DNA of 64,000 nucleotides from Merluccius polli (GCA_030340625.1 JAOPHQ010000580.1:124001-188000); one strand, 5' to 3'; positions 45,123 to 57,045 are shown, counted from the first letter of the stretch. Notes: a model not told the origin generated them from the letters alone. Translations and numbers: made by a program.

Positions 45123-46038
45123 TTTTACCCACTGTCTTTAACCAGTACACACTAAATCAACAAAACAATTTTTATACACATACAGGGTCGGTGTGAATGA
45201 CTCACGGTCTGCTCTCTGCACGAAATATTGCCCAGTGAGACAAGCTTCTAGGCTGAAAAATGTTTTTCAGTCCGGTCTCACCGTGCTTCATGCGAGACTT
45301 TTAGACACACTTTCCCCGTATCCAACCACCCGTTTTTCCCCACAGAAAAATATTTTCAAATTGTTTTTGTTTTTTTTATATACCCCACAGAACAGGCGTT
45401 AGACGAGACTTATGAGAATCTCACGAAAAGTCTAACCCCTGGAACCACCCACACAATACAATATTCCTAAATCATGATTTTCGGGCCGTCTCCAACGGTC
45501 TCCGGGAAATGATACCCTTGGGCTACTCTGGCTACCCTCTCAGAGTTCCCTCTTCTGGTCTTGAAAGGAACCAGCTACCTTGGGGTCGTATACCCTCTTT
45601 TCTCCTCCGCCAATTGATATACTTATGGCGAGGACGGGGCGGAATTTAAACCGCTGGCTCTTTGTGGGGCTCTTCCTCCCCACTAGGGTTTCCAACCCTC
45701 GGGCGGTCTCTGCGCGTACGTTTTCACGGGCAGGCCCCCTGTTTGGCTACGTCCTAAAAAGGAGCGTCCCTGGCTCTTTGTGGGGCTCTTCCTCCCCAAC
45801 AGGATTCCAACCCTCGGGCGGTCTCTGCGTTCGTTACACGGCAGGTCCCCTATGTTGCACACTATACTGGTTTTACACTATATCTAGGACGGGTATCACA
45901 AGTGACTTCAAAACAGTTTTGGTAATGCCCAATTGCAGAATTTTGTTATAACAGGCTTCTGCTTACCTTTTTTATGTGGCCACATAGTTCTGCTGTCACT
46001 CGGTCCTCTCGCCCACTGGGTCACTTCTTCGTCTTCAT

Positions 46039-46056
46039 CGCGTCACGGGGTCACCA
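46039..46056 (-). promoter_or_regulatory. Primer binding site of the provirus, tRNA-Trp type
   Basis: Two bases inside the 5' LTR the minus strand reads TGGTGACCCCG then TGACGCGAT. The first 11 bases match the complement of the tRNA-Trp 3' end, the primer used by avian alpharetroviruses; a 2-base insertion follows. Identity is from recall of that tRNA. Confidence 0.65.
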
Positions 46057-46058
46057 AT

Positions 46059-46584
46059 TGTTGTGAGAGGCGGTTTCAAAGTGATGATGATGGAAAAAAA
46101 TGAAACCCCTACTCACGCGTGTTCGTTAATGAAGCGATAGAAGTTGTTAACACCAGTATAATGTGCTGAGTTTTACAGATATATCTGGGCCCAACTATGT
46201 TTCCCTGACCGAACAACAAAGTGTGTGTGTCAGTTCGCGAAGTCTGAGCACACATATCTCTGGCTCAAGATGTTATATACACAAACAATGCAACCGTCAT
46301 CACAAAAGGCTGGCTGTCTACGTTTCCCCATGTCATCCTCGTCTTATCTGACTCCCATTGTTCTTTACATGTTCAAAGACAAGCCTGCCTGTTCTTTACT
46401 ATCATATGATTATCACCATGTATTCTGCACGTCACCAACAATGTACTCATTCTGATCATGTGGAGTTTCGCTCCTATGATTACACGCTTCTGCTTATCTC
46501 ATGCTTCTGTCTTACTTCAGCAGAAAGGCCCCGAGGTTAGTGTGACCCAATTCATTGGTCATCTAACATATAACCATACCTTCA
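46059..46584 (-). repeat. 5' LTR of the provirus
   Basis: 526 bp, same ends as 35898-36436. Differences are small insertions or deletions (GATGATGATGG near 46081; CCCCGAG near 46529) and a few substitutions, suggesting moderate age. Confidence 0.95.
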
Positions 46585-46588
46585 TGAC

Positions 46589-47648
46589 AAACTTCTGTAA
46601 ATCAGTTGTGAATGATCTGAGTAGCTAGAGTGCTTCAGCTGAGTAGCATTGTATACTCTTCCTGCAAAGTGCTTTTTCTTTCTTTCAATTTTTTTTCATT
46701 TATGAAGGTAATTCTGGGGAGGGGGCATTTGCCTCGAGCCCGGCAAGCCTTTGAAGATAGTTAGGCTTAGATAGAAACAGGTTTCAGAGTATGTCTTCAC
46801 TCAAGTTAAGCCATAGGCGCGGGAAGTGGGGGTCCTTTTTTATGAAAATAAAAGGAAGGCTTATCTTTTGTTGTTTTCCGTTCTTTAAATTGTGTATGTC
46901 ATGTTTGCGATGTGGGATGAAGAGAGTTATAATTTTTGTCATTTTTATATTATCTGGTTGATGTCGGCATTGCATTGCAATAGGCAGCCTATCTAGTGCT
47001 TTCAGGTCATTTTGTTGTTGTCTTAACATCGGCTTGTGGTTATTTTAAAATAAACATATTGTCATATAAACCGATCCTGGTGAGTCGCGCTCTATTTTGT
47101 CATAGACAAATTAAAATGTAGGCTACATTTGCCTATATTTGCGCTCTGTACAACATTTTAATTTGTAGGCTATCATACATTCACACATGTAGATAGGCCA
47201 TCATCTTTCATCATCTTTGAGTTCGCTGTTCTGTATGTTGCGCACCGTCGTCAGGTCAGCTGTTCTTCATGCAGGGGAGAGGGGCGAGTGATTTTTTGTT
47301 GTTGTTTTTAAACGGGGACAGAGCGATCAGTGTAACATATCGTATCTTCACAATTCTATAAAGTTTACTTGTACTAGCCTACGTGGACCGCAACCCCCTA
47401 CCCACAGCACCCCCTGCCGAAAACATCTTCCCGCGCCTCTGAGTTAAGCTGGTGTATGCAGTTCTCTCACCACTCATGATAGTGATCACTGTTGATCTTG
47501 CAATATACTGTATATGTAAAAATATGTAAATATGTAAAATATACAACAACAATGACTTTGATATATAGGCCAAATATATTTCTAAGGCTTCTTTTACACA
47601 CTCAAAACGCAGCTATTTTTTATTTTCATTCATTCACCTGATTGATAG
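46589..47648. other. Region upstream of the DUF4806 gene, no feature recognised
   Basis: No promoter element could be assigned with confidence. Short direct words (GGCTACATTTGCCTATATTTGC) occur near 47121. A promoter for the gene below should lie here if it is active. Confidence 0.35.
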
Positions 47649-48844
47649 ATGGCACAGGTGTGGAAGGTCGTCGAGTTCAGAGACAAGAGCACCGCCATAG
47701 TGCCAAGCAGCTGGTTGGAGGAGGCAGGGGAGTCATGGAATTGTTTCTGGCCTCCTAGCTCCTATGACTACTTCCGGCTCCAGAAGGCCGTTGCACACCA
47801 CCTTCCTCCAGGTGCAGCATGGGATGTGCACAGTGACGTTAGGGTCTTGGTTAGCTGTGGTAAGGAAAAATGCTGCATATGAAAACATTTCTATAAGATT
47901 CAACTTGCTAAATTTCACAAATGCATGCGATTCGCTTTCAGCAACATATGTAAAGGCAAAGGACTACCTGAAAAAGTCCTTACAGTGCTTAACATCAGAT
48001 ATACAGTCAGAGGCTGAAGACCCCACCAGAAGGAAAAAAAGGTAAAAAAAACCTGTTTCTCTCCTCTCCAGAGGTGAATGAGGCCACACAATCACGCTAT
48101 CCACCAGACCCACCCAACCCTATCCCCTCCCTTCAATTGATGCGCTCTAACCTCATGGGCTGCTGAGAGAGAATGGCATAAAACTAACAACCCATCAGAC
48201 TTAACACAATACCAGTAACTATTATCATATTGTGCATACAATGTCACAGCAGCGAAAAAGTCTTGTTACAATGACAAGATTCACATACAACTGACACCTG
48301 GAAACTGTTCTCTTTCAAATATCTACTAAACCCTCCACCTCTTGCTACAAACCTAACAGCAGACAGTTCTCTGAACCATCCACATACAACTTATCATCCC
48401 TCACTACCTTCGAAAAGCTCCTGAAAACCGAGCTCTTCCTAGAACACCTCTTGTCCTAACATTTTTTAACTAGCAAGCATGGGCGTAGGTTTGGTTTGAA
48501 ATGTGCTGGGGACAAAGACGCGTTTGGAAGTGCATTTTCAGAAGTGCTGGGTACAATGACGCGCATGCGCATCCACCCCCCCCCCCCCCCCCCCCCCCTT
48601 TCGCGCAGGTCATGTTAATTCATAAACATGTATACAAAAATGTGATGACATCCGACACGTTTTATGAATAAGAAAGCCAAGCCTAAATTTTCAAAAAGCA
48701 TTACACATTTGACACACTGTCTTCTGAAAATAGCCCTACCTAGGTTACGTGTTGAAGTTCAGAGTAAATCAAATGTGTGGCTATGCCTTTTGCTAATACT
48801 TTGATGTTATAGTTTCAATTCCCAGTACAATTGACCATACACAG

Positions 48845-48876
<32 letters not shown>

Positions 48877-51800
48877 CAAAACTTCTATACAACACATTTC
48901 GCCAAGATTGAAAAAGCAAAAATATGTGAGGCAAGACTCGCGCAGACGAACAAATCACACCACGAGCTGACTGCTCTCAATTCACAATATGCATCCATCC
49001 AATCTTCATCAGGCATTCCTGACCAAAACTTCAAAGCATAGCCTATGCCGATATGCAATCCTCATCATCATCACAACTATTCCAGAATTCAGCAATAGAT
49101 TCAAACAATAATTAAACAACATACCGACTATCCATGAGTGACCATCTCCAACACCAATGCTTGCTGTACGATTGCAAACCATAACTAAGTTGGTGGCTAA
49201 GGCTAACATTAATTGCAACAAGAGATGAGAAGAGTTAAAATAGCCCGCCATCACTTCTGTGCAAAATGCACAAGACAAAACCTAGCCACACCAACACCAG
49301 CAAATAAGTAATAAACATATCGCGTCTTACCTTTGTGTCAGTGGTGGTCTGCATATCCATGCTGTGTACAACATACATTTGTTCTTCTACAGGTTATCAC
49401 TTTGATATAGTCCATGGGCCATGGCACTATAGCAACCTGCTGTATAGGCTAAAATCGATGTCTTGCTCACCTGACACCTCGGCTCATTGCATCAGAAGTA
49501 AAGACTTGGTAGCATATAGATATGATCATAAGATGCCTTGTTTCCTGTCAATGCTGAGCGGTCAGCTCAGCTTTACACGACAACGATCTCAACACAATCC
49601 GCAAAAGTGGCGTTGCGTTCCCACTTTTTATTTTGCGTTTAGACGAGCGTCTTTGGGTGGAAATTTGCATGCACACGGTGACGCAAAAGTGTGTGAAATT
49701 TGATGTAGTATGCATGCCATTGGCTGTACTGCACGTGTATATGACGCCAACGCGTAAGCGAGGATAGCCAGCGTGAGCAGCTCAGAGCACACTTTTGCGT
49801 TTTCAACCCTATAGACGGGAACGCGACGGTGGAGCGTCTTTAAGATTTCCACTCTGGAGGGTGGGTTAATTTTTTTGCGTTTTTAAGCCCCAAAAACGCT
49901 GTCGCCGTCTAAACGAAAGGCACATCTGATCAAATATTTTGTCGGTTTCACCCGGGAGCGTTGTCGTGTAAAGCCAGCCTTAATAAATAAATAAAAACAA
50001 ACTACGGTGCCGCAGAGGGGACATATACACTCACGTCACGACATTCTTTTAAAAAAAGGAGCGCGATTAACGACTGAGAGAAAGACCTCATCATCATGTC
50101 CAAAAGAGCTAGCGGACTGGACATCAGAGCTTTTTTTAAAGCCAAGCAAAAAAGTGGTGGGTACAAAATGACTCATGACGAAAACTGGTGGGTACGTGTA
50201 CCCACCGTACCCCCCGTATTCTACGCGCCTGCTAGCAAGGTTTTAAATAGTGTTGTAGCTTAAATGTTAGTCCTCTTGTTGTAAATCGCTTCAGATCAAA
50301 GCATCTGCTAAATGCATAAATGTATGTTTATATATCTCATATATATTAATATTTCTGGTGTTGCTGACCCACCCACTGACTGCCATGACTGTCCTTGCTT
50401 TGTTCCTAAGGCCAAACTCACGCTACCGGCAGGAGCCAGCTGGAAGAGTCCAGACCACTAGGGGCCCGCCGCAACACTTTTTTGAAGGTGCGGACCTTTA
50501 GAGTTAAACAGAACAGCAATGAAACATTTTAGAAACATATTTTAGAAACAGCTGTTTGACTGCCCATTTAGTCTGAAATTAAACTGGCACTTCTTATGCT
50601 TCAAGGTGTTGACACTGATGATGAGGCACCACCCCCCCCAAGGAAAACGGCACGACCATCTGTAGCTGTAGGGCCAGGTAGGAGGAGCTAAAAAAATGTG
50701 TTGTATGTGTTTACTGATTAATGCCTGTCAAACTGAAATTTGATGGTACTTTGAAGGCCATTTGAAACAACACTATGTTTAACACAAATGTTAGAAATGC
50801 CATTTGGCTCTCTTATTCAGTTTTGAAGTTTGTTTTTTTCCCCAGAGAGTGAAAGTGAGTGGCTATTTGGGCCATTGACCACCCAAAGAGGTACTTATCA
50901 ATAATTGTTTCTCATTCATAGTTTTCCCCATCTGCCCCATTGATCATTGCTACCAACTACACGTTTGTTGACACATTTCCTGTGCATCGCCCGGATTGTT
51001 GGTCTGAATGGTTGAAGGACTATCCAATTGCATATAAAGCCATTCCTCTTGTGCAGTAGAGAATACACTCCCCAGTCTAATGCTCAATCGCAGATTTACC
51101 TTTCCACTACCGAAACAATAAAACCCTAAGCCTGTGCCTGTCAGTCTTTGCACTCGAACTCTACTTTTTATTTTCCCACAAACACACATACATGAAGCAT
51201 GATCTCTGTTGTTGGCTTCCCAGGACCAAGCCAAACTTCCTCAATATCAGGCTAACTGATGGGTGAACAAGTAAAACTTAAAATATCGTAACTTACATAT
51301 ACACAATTACATGAAATTCATTGTTTTTTCTTTTTTCTAGCTCTATCAACTGGCAGCCAGACACCTGAGCTACTAAATATAGGTAAGTGTTGGTGTCATT
51401 AGACATCAACATGTATTGATTGAACATGTATTTATATTAATTTGCTTTTCCCAGATTCACCTCAAGCAGGACATGTCTTACAAGGTAAATCTTCCAAATG
51501 CTTCCTTAAATACACTACTTTGAAAAAATATATATAATCATTGACACTTGAGACTAATCAATGACTTTTGAATATAGATACAGTCCAACCAAGCCACCAG
51601 CTATTGCATGGTAAGTCGAGGAGACAAACTTTCTAACCATTGTTTTCATCATTATCATACACATTATAATTGAACGCTGTGAAAGTACACCAAACCCCAG
51701 TAAGAAAACATTTCTTATAAGTAACTTACATTGACAGATATGGGAATATCCAAAGTCCTGGAGCTACTATCCAAAGTGTTGGAAGAAAACAAATCAATTA

Positions 51801-54666
51801 AAGCGGAAATCACCAACCTGAGGAGTGAAGTGAGGGCGCTTAGGAGAGAGATGGTGAGACCGGTAGCACCAGAAGCTTCCCCTTCATCCATCAAGCTGCC
51901 TCTGAGCACAATGGAGGAGTTTAAACTGGCAGAGGCTGCTATGCGAGAAACCCCCTGCGAAAAACAAAAAATGGTAGGTACAAATCTGCACTACCCAAAA
52001 ACTAGTCAAAGTATGTGTAAATGAATACAACCATACCTCTTCTTTCCAGCCATCCACTACATCACTCAGTATTTGTAGGAATAATCTTTAAAAACAAAAA
52101 TAACACATTACTCTTTATGTGACACTGATGAGTTCACCTAACCTAACCTAAATTGGTACATACAGTATCTCACAAAACCCTATACCATTTTTCTAAATGT
52201 GTTATTGTGTCTTCTCATGGGATAACTCCATAGACATGAAACTTTGATATAAGTTAAAGAAGTCAGTGTAGAGTTTGTAGATTACGATAAATTTATTGTC
52301 ATCTGAATATGACTCAAAACACAGCCATTAACATCTAAACAGCTGGCAACATAGGTGAATACACGCAACAATGAACATGTCCTTCTCCCCCCATTGCTCT
52401 GTGATGACGTCAATGCGCAGATGGATGCTAGACACCTTGTGTTCCTCAACCATCTGCTTGAGAATGCTCCACAGGTGCTCTTTTGAGTACGGCTGGAGCC
52501 ATACTTGGCCAGTCCATCACTTTCTTACCTACAGCTTCCTCAGCAAGGCAGTTGTCATGTTGGAGCACCTGTGGGGCATCATCAAGCAGAAGGTTGAGTA
52601 GCACATGGTATCTAACATCCATCTGCTCGGTGATGTCATCATGGAGAAATGGGAGAGGATTCCTGAAGCAACGTGAGCTCTGGTGAATTCCGTGAATAAA
52701 AGGGTTAAGACAGTGCCGGATAATAATGGTTGGCATACAAAATATTGACACTATGGGCACAATGGTCATGTTCATTATTAAGTGTACTCAGTTATGTTGC
52801 CAGCTGTTTAGTTGTTAATGGATGTGTTTGAGTCATATTCTGAGGACAATAAATCTATAGTTATTAACAATACGTAAAATGACTAGTGTTAGTTATAATG
52901 AAGTTTCATGCCAAGTGTTATCCTATGAAAAGATACAATAAAATATTTGCAAAAATGGGAGGCGTGTAGGCCTACTCACTTTTGTGAGATATTGTAATTA
53001 TACATGTTATAATTATCAATGTTATGTTTGTTTGTTTGTTGGTTTATTATGTCTTGTCAGATCGTCACATTCAGTCTAATTGGTGGGCACACTGCAGAAG
53101 AGGCCGTAAGAAGGATGCTGCAGAGTGGCCTAACAAACAACCTGGCGCGTCGCTTCAACTGGGCAGGGAAAGGCTTCAAGGAAGCCTTTAAAAACACTGT
53201 CCTCAGTGATGTAATGTTCGGTATGTTTGTCAAAACTCAGTCACACCACACAAGCATCAGACACAGATACCACCGAGTATTTTTTTTTTTTTAAACAGGA
53301 AATAGATTGTTTAATATGCACTATGGGGTAGGCTTCTGAGCCATGCTCATTTCATGTAAAATCATGCATGTTTTAGCATGCATGATGCTACCACACACAC
53401 ACGCACACGCACAACCAATCAAGTCTCACTATGTTTATTGGCATGGTATGCCTCTTTAAAACTATTGGTCATGCATTGCATTCACCCTAATCTCATGCGC
53501 GTCCATTTTTGTGTCCATTTTAGTAGCCTAAGTATTTATTTTAAAATTAAATGATTGACATGTAAATGCATTGGTTAAGTAGGCCTATGTTACAACAGCT
53601 TACCTTCGCCATGTTGGTAATTCTTGACCGGTTTTTTTTGTTTGTTCCTTTCTTTCTTTCTTTCTTTCTTTCTTTCAGCTGCACTCCAAAAACAGCTGCC
53701 AGGGACCACTCATATGGTGTATTCGGGGACACTGAAGAAGTGGCTTAAATATGCACCGGAGAGAGAGGGAGGTGGAGGGAGGCGAACAAATGAACGCGAT
53801 CAGGTAGGCCTAATGTGCGCTTGTTCCTCCCGCCTACCTCCGTCAATGGATGGATCTCGTCGACTTTGCACGGGGCGCCCTCGATGCATGCATTCTGGGT
53901 CCGTCCGTTCTTTCGGCTCCGTGGCTGGCGTCAAAAGTTGAGAAATGTTTTTCGGGAAGCGACGGATCCGTCGGCCAATCAGATCGCGGTTATGCTTTAT
54001 ACGCTAGCGTGCCGCTACTTGGACTCTGTCTAATGAAATGGTCTTTGTGATACAACCCGCCGTGGAAATGTCAAAGCCGGCCGGCAGCGGGGAAGAATGG
54101 ATTTAATAATTAACTCCGTCAGACGATTTCATTGGACAGAGCGTCCCAGTAGTGTATTTGCATATCCGCGATCTGATGGCTAATCAGATCGTGGTTATGC
54201 AAATACACTAGTGGTGGTCTCTGTCCAATGAAATCTTCTTTGTGTTACAACCCGCCGTGGATATGTCAAAAAGCCGGCCGGCAGCGGGGGATTTAAGAAT
54301 GGAGGAGAAAGTTATCATTGGTGTGGGCGCTGGGCAATCGCCGAATGGGGCGGGGGGACAACACTATCCTTGCTACTACGGGATCCATTTTGCAATAACA
54401 ACACCAAGCAGGAAGACGCATTAAAAAGCCGGGTTTCTAACGCCTGGTGCATTGACGCCTCGTGCACACAAGTTTGTCGACGGATGACCGAGGGCGTGTC
54501 TGAAAGACGGACCCGCCATGCAAGTCGGACGCTCAATAGTGTGAAACAAACATCATTCAGTCGTATTGCTGGACACATTTTGTAGCATATTTTGTTTTTA
54601 TGTTAATATTTCTGTATTTCTTTTCAGGCGCCGCAGGATCCTCGACCATGTGACTTGTGTAAATAA
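47649..54666 (+). CDS. DUF4806-type gene, 12 exons, intact
   Basis: Exons: 47649-47859, 47942-48041, 50411-50487, 50606-50677, 50846-50890, 51341-51382, 51455-51484, 51578-51610, 51738-51973, 53061-53220, 53679-53803, 54628-54666. All junctions are GT/AG and every phase fits, giving 1170 nt or 389 residues. The start has A at -3 and G at +4. Exon 1 (MAQVWKVVEFRDKS, VPSSWLEEAGESWNCFWPP) is the N-terminal module common in this family. Exon 2 ends in a basic SEAEDPTRRKKR. Exons 3-8 are short, Ser/Pro/acidic and all phase 1, a linker. Exon 9 holds a coiled coil (KVLEENKSIKAEITNLRSEV). Exons 10-11 carry the DUF4806 core (AEEAVRRMLQSGLTNNLARR, FNWAGKGFKEAFK, TLKKWLKYAPERE). The tail is DPRPCDLCK. 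Function is unknown; the family is expanded and repeat-associated in fish. No defect is visible. Confidence 0.85.
48478..50231 (+). mobile_element. hAT element in intron 2
   Basis: Termini CATGGGCGTAGGTTTGG and, inverted, CAGGCGCGTAGAATACG, with exact 8-bp duplications CTAGCAAG at 48470-48477 and 50232-50239. It carries a poly-C run (about 48577-48598), a CA microsatellite (about 48840-48872) and a nested MITE. Near the right end MSKRASGLDIRAFFKAKQKS (50097) looks like the start of a hAT transposase, with the rest lost. Confidence 0.88.
49564..49980. mobile_element. MITE nested in the intron-2 hAT
   Basis: Inverted ends share GCTTTACACGACAACG (left about 49570, right about 49975). Inner words with CGTTTAGACG and CGTCTAAACG also pair. 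The target duplication could not be fixed. Confidence 0.65.
52163..52994 (-). mobile_element. Tc1/mariner element in intron 9
   Basis: The termini CAGTATCTCACAAAA and, inverted, CAATATCTCACAAAAGTGAG lie within TA dinucleotides (52161-52162, 52995-52996). A second copy of the terminal motif style (GCTGGCAACATAGGTGAATA near 52342; AACTAAACAGCTGGCAACAT inverted near 52807) gives subterminal repeats. Decayed minus-strand transposase sequence occupies about 52370-52690, with stops. Confidence 0.85.
53960..54300. repeat. Inverted and direct duplication in intron 11
   Basis: About 54125-54178 and 54182-54237 form a foldback (GATTTCATTGGACAGAG, AGTGTATTTGCATA and CGATCTGAT in both arms). The right arm plus following bases (ACAACCCGCCGTGGA, AAAGCCGGCCGGCAGCGGGG) repeats directly sequence at about 53972-54092. 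Confidence 0.85.
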
Positions 54667-54765
54667 TAATTCTATTATGTGTGTCTATGCGTGTAGTTTT
54701 GTTGTGTTCATTATTGTCGCCACCGTTGTTGTGTGATGTTTGTTTGTTAGTATTTGAGAGGTGCC

Positions 54766-54771
54766 AATAAA
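54766..54771 (+). terminator. Polyadenylation signal of the DUF4806 gene
   Basis: AATAAA 100 bp after the stop, followed by GT-rich sequence. A second candidate is near 54815. Confidence 0.6.
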
Positions 54772-55050
54772 GGTAGTCTGCGTCGAGGGGTGTACGGGGC
54801 GCAGAACTACAGTGAAATAAAGCCTGACTCTGTGCACTTTTTGGCCGCTGCTAGGCCTACAATGTTTGACAATATCCTATTGTCTATTCTGTATTCATGT
54901 ATTCATTACATTAGAGCCCTGAAGGAGATTCGGTAGCCTAAAAAGGGCCTTTATTGTCCTAATTTAATTGTAGAGTAATGTCATGATGTTCTGTAAATAA
55001 ATCGGGGAGTGAAGAACCAACATCGACCAACATTCGACCATAATCATGAA

Positions 55051-55421
55051 TAAAGGTTGAAACGGGATCGACGCGCCGTCGTCAGTCGCCTTCCTTTCAA
55101 CGTTGAATCGACGGTGAACAGTATGAGCAAACTGACGTCGAATCGACGTCCAGTCTCAACGCTGATTCAACATGTTTTGGTTGAAAAGTCGGCGTTGATT
55201 CACCGTTGATTCAACGCTCTTTTGCTGAGCAAACTGCCGTTGATTAAAGGTTGAAACGGGGTCGACGCGCCGTCGTCAGTCGCCTTCCTTTCAACGTTGA
55301 ATCGACGGTGAACAGTATGAGCAAACTGACGTCGAATCGACGTCCAGTCTCAACGCTGATTCAACATGTTTTGGTTGAAAAGTCGGCGTTGATTCACCGT
55401 TGATTCAACGCTCTTTTGCTG
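55051..55421. repeat. Tandem duplication, 194-bp period, GTTGATTCAAC-rich
   Basis: 55051-55244 and 55245-55421 are nearly identical. Each is crowded with overlapping palindromic words: GTTGATTCAACG-like, ACGTCGAATCGACGT and TTCAACGTTGAA. It ends TTTGCTGTCTGGGG. The 27.4-kb hairpin uses the same words. Confidence 0.93.
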
Positions 55422-56054
55422 TCTGGGGTAACCGCCACGTACCGGCAACGTAACCAAAAGCCAGTATGTCTTTTGGTTGCCACGACGTCGCCATGACGTC
55501 ATTACAACGTTATGGCAACCTTTTTCAAGAAGGTTGCTACAATGTCGCCAGTATGTCTTTTGGTTGCCACGACGTCGCCAGGACGTGGCGGTTAGTGATG
55601 GGTCGTTCGCGAACGAACTAGTTCGAACGAACGACTCTTTAAAGTGAACGAACTGACCTAGTTCGCCACCGTCGTTCGCGTCGTTCGTCTCGTTCGCTGA
55701 GTCTCTCTGACGCGCTGATTCGCGGCGCCGCTGATTCGCGAGTCGTGACTCGTTCGCTGACTGATTGACTCGAGGACTGAGACGTCACTCACGACTCGTC
55801 ATCACGAGAGCCAGCCAATCTGTCTTTGTATTTTCTGTGTCATGCCAGATTAATAAAATATTTGAATGTCTCGTCAATCTGTCTCGTTCTTTCATGCTTC
55901 CTTCTCACGCACGCAACCCGGCCGGGACCCGCAATATAAAATATGCCCAGAATAAACACAACTGTACATCATTAACTTTAAAACTCATCATTGCTAAATC
56001 AAGTCTATTATCTTGCTGATATACATCCAATAATCTACTACGCCCCCCCCCCCC

Positions 56055-56091
<37 letters not shown>

Positions 56092-56905
56092 CGCGCTGCG
56101 TTTGGTGTGTCTAACTTTACCAAGTCTATTATCTTGCTGATATATTAAACATCCAATAATCTACTACGCCCCCCCCCCCCCCCCCCCACACACACACACA
56201 TCGCGCTGCGTTTGGTTTGTCTAACGTTACGTTGAATTGGGGGAACGGGGCATTTTGATCCTGACATGTCATTATGCATACATTAAATAAATCTGTTGAA
56301 CTCAAATGAAATACATATGTTAACATATTCAACCAGACACAATGTTGTATTTGCTATGAACACATTTATTAACGCCATCAAGCACCATTGCACGATTGTG
56401 AATCGTGATTTCATGATTAGTTAGTAAATGAGAAGAACGAGGGAGTCCGAGACCGACTCAGCTGCATTCGTGATTCGTTTGAATGTTGTGTGAACGAGGA
56501 GGAGCCGAGTCTGACCGACTCGGCTGGCATTCGCCGTTCGCGAATGACAGCCCTGAGCCGAGTCGTTCGTGATTCGCGAACGAGGGAGGAGCTAAGTGAA
56601 CGACTGAACGACTGAACGAGTCAGTGAATGATTCAGCGCTACCGGAAACACGAACGAACGAACGAACGAACGAACGACTCTTCATGGCGAACTGAACGAC
56701 GCGAACTAGTTCGCGCAAACGAACGTGGAAAGCCACCACTAGTGGCGGTTACGGACGAGCAACGTTGGCAAGATATGTTGCGGCAACGTGATCGCGTCTT
56801 TCATCCGCACGTATCGGCAACGTCAGAACTTACGTGGCGGCAACGTATGTTTGGTCATAGAGTTACGTAACCGCCACGTAGCGGCAACGTAACTGCGTTA
56901 GCTGG
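55422..56905. repeat. ACGT-rich repeat split by hAT copy 3
   Basis: Before and after the hAT are repeated words GTAACCGCCACGTA(C/G)CGGCAACG and GGTTGCCACGACGTCGCCA. The two 55.4-55.6-kb copies of TATGTCTTTTGGTTGCCACG are about 75 bp apart. It ends GTTAGCTGGGTA near 56908. It is a second word-based array beside the one at 55.05 kb. Confidence 0.8.
55593..56741 (+). mobile_element. Non-autonomous hAT element, family A, copy 3
   Basis: Ends TAGTGATGGGTCGTTCG and, inverted, TAGTGGTGGCTTTCC, with exact 8-bp duplications GTGGCGGT at 55585-55592 and 56742-56749. Same orientation and order as 231-1323 but more diverged. It has an internal duplication of the TACTACG-CA-repeat segment (about 56027-56095 and 56122-56215). 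Confidence 0.93.
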
Positions 56906-57045
56906 GTATACTGAAAACCGTAAATTGGGGCATATACTACAAGGTAACTGAAATGTAGCACTATTGTTTTTCTTAAATATGTGGGTATTTAGTGTATTGG
57001 CTTAAAAGTAAAAAAAAGTTGAAATAATGTCTATACAACGTTGAG

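Larger units (their letters stand above)
35898..46584 (-). mobile_element. Endogenous retrovirus provirus, gamma/epsilon-like, defective
   Basis: Flanked by LTRs 35898-36436 and 46059-46584 with a 4-bp duplication TGAC (35894-35897 and 46585-46588), the length typical of gammaretroviruses. Minus orientation follows from the primer site, gag-protease-pol-env order and the LTR reading. Gag is split by an L2 LINE and a TTAA element (40467 to about 44785). RT, RNase H and the integrase core are deleted; the protease is followed almost at once by an integrase C-terminal piece. Env keeps only a signal-like start and the membrane end. About 1.3 kb of non-coding or repeat sequence lies between env and the 3' LTR. 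It cannot be functional. Confidence 0.93.
48250..50330 (+). mobile_element. LINE 3' fragment in intron 2, split by a hAT element
   Basis: Before the hAT, the frame SLTTFEKLLKTELFLEHLLS with stop resembles the C-terminus of L2/CR1-type LINE proteins. After it, TTGTAAATCGCTTCAGATCA then AAGCATCTGCTAAATGCATAAATG is a 3' tail seen in many fish LINE/SINE repeats. The two parts rejoin once the hAT and one copy of its duplication are removed. Confidence 0.65.

Noticed and set aside
45580..45951. A 123-codon + strand frame in the provirus leader
   Set aside because: Opposite strand to the provirus, between primer site and gag, with a duplicated SLWGSSSPT-like stretch caused by a local direct repeat; no domain.
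36023..46455. Duplicated short frames in both LTRs as real genes
   Set aside because: They are identical because the LTRs are; they lie in LTR sequence on the strand opposite to transcription.
55051..55421. CRISPR-like array
   Set aside because: Only two long units, no spacers, and the organism is a eukaryote; it is a tandem duplication.
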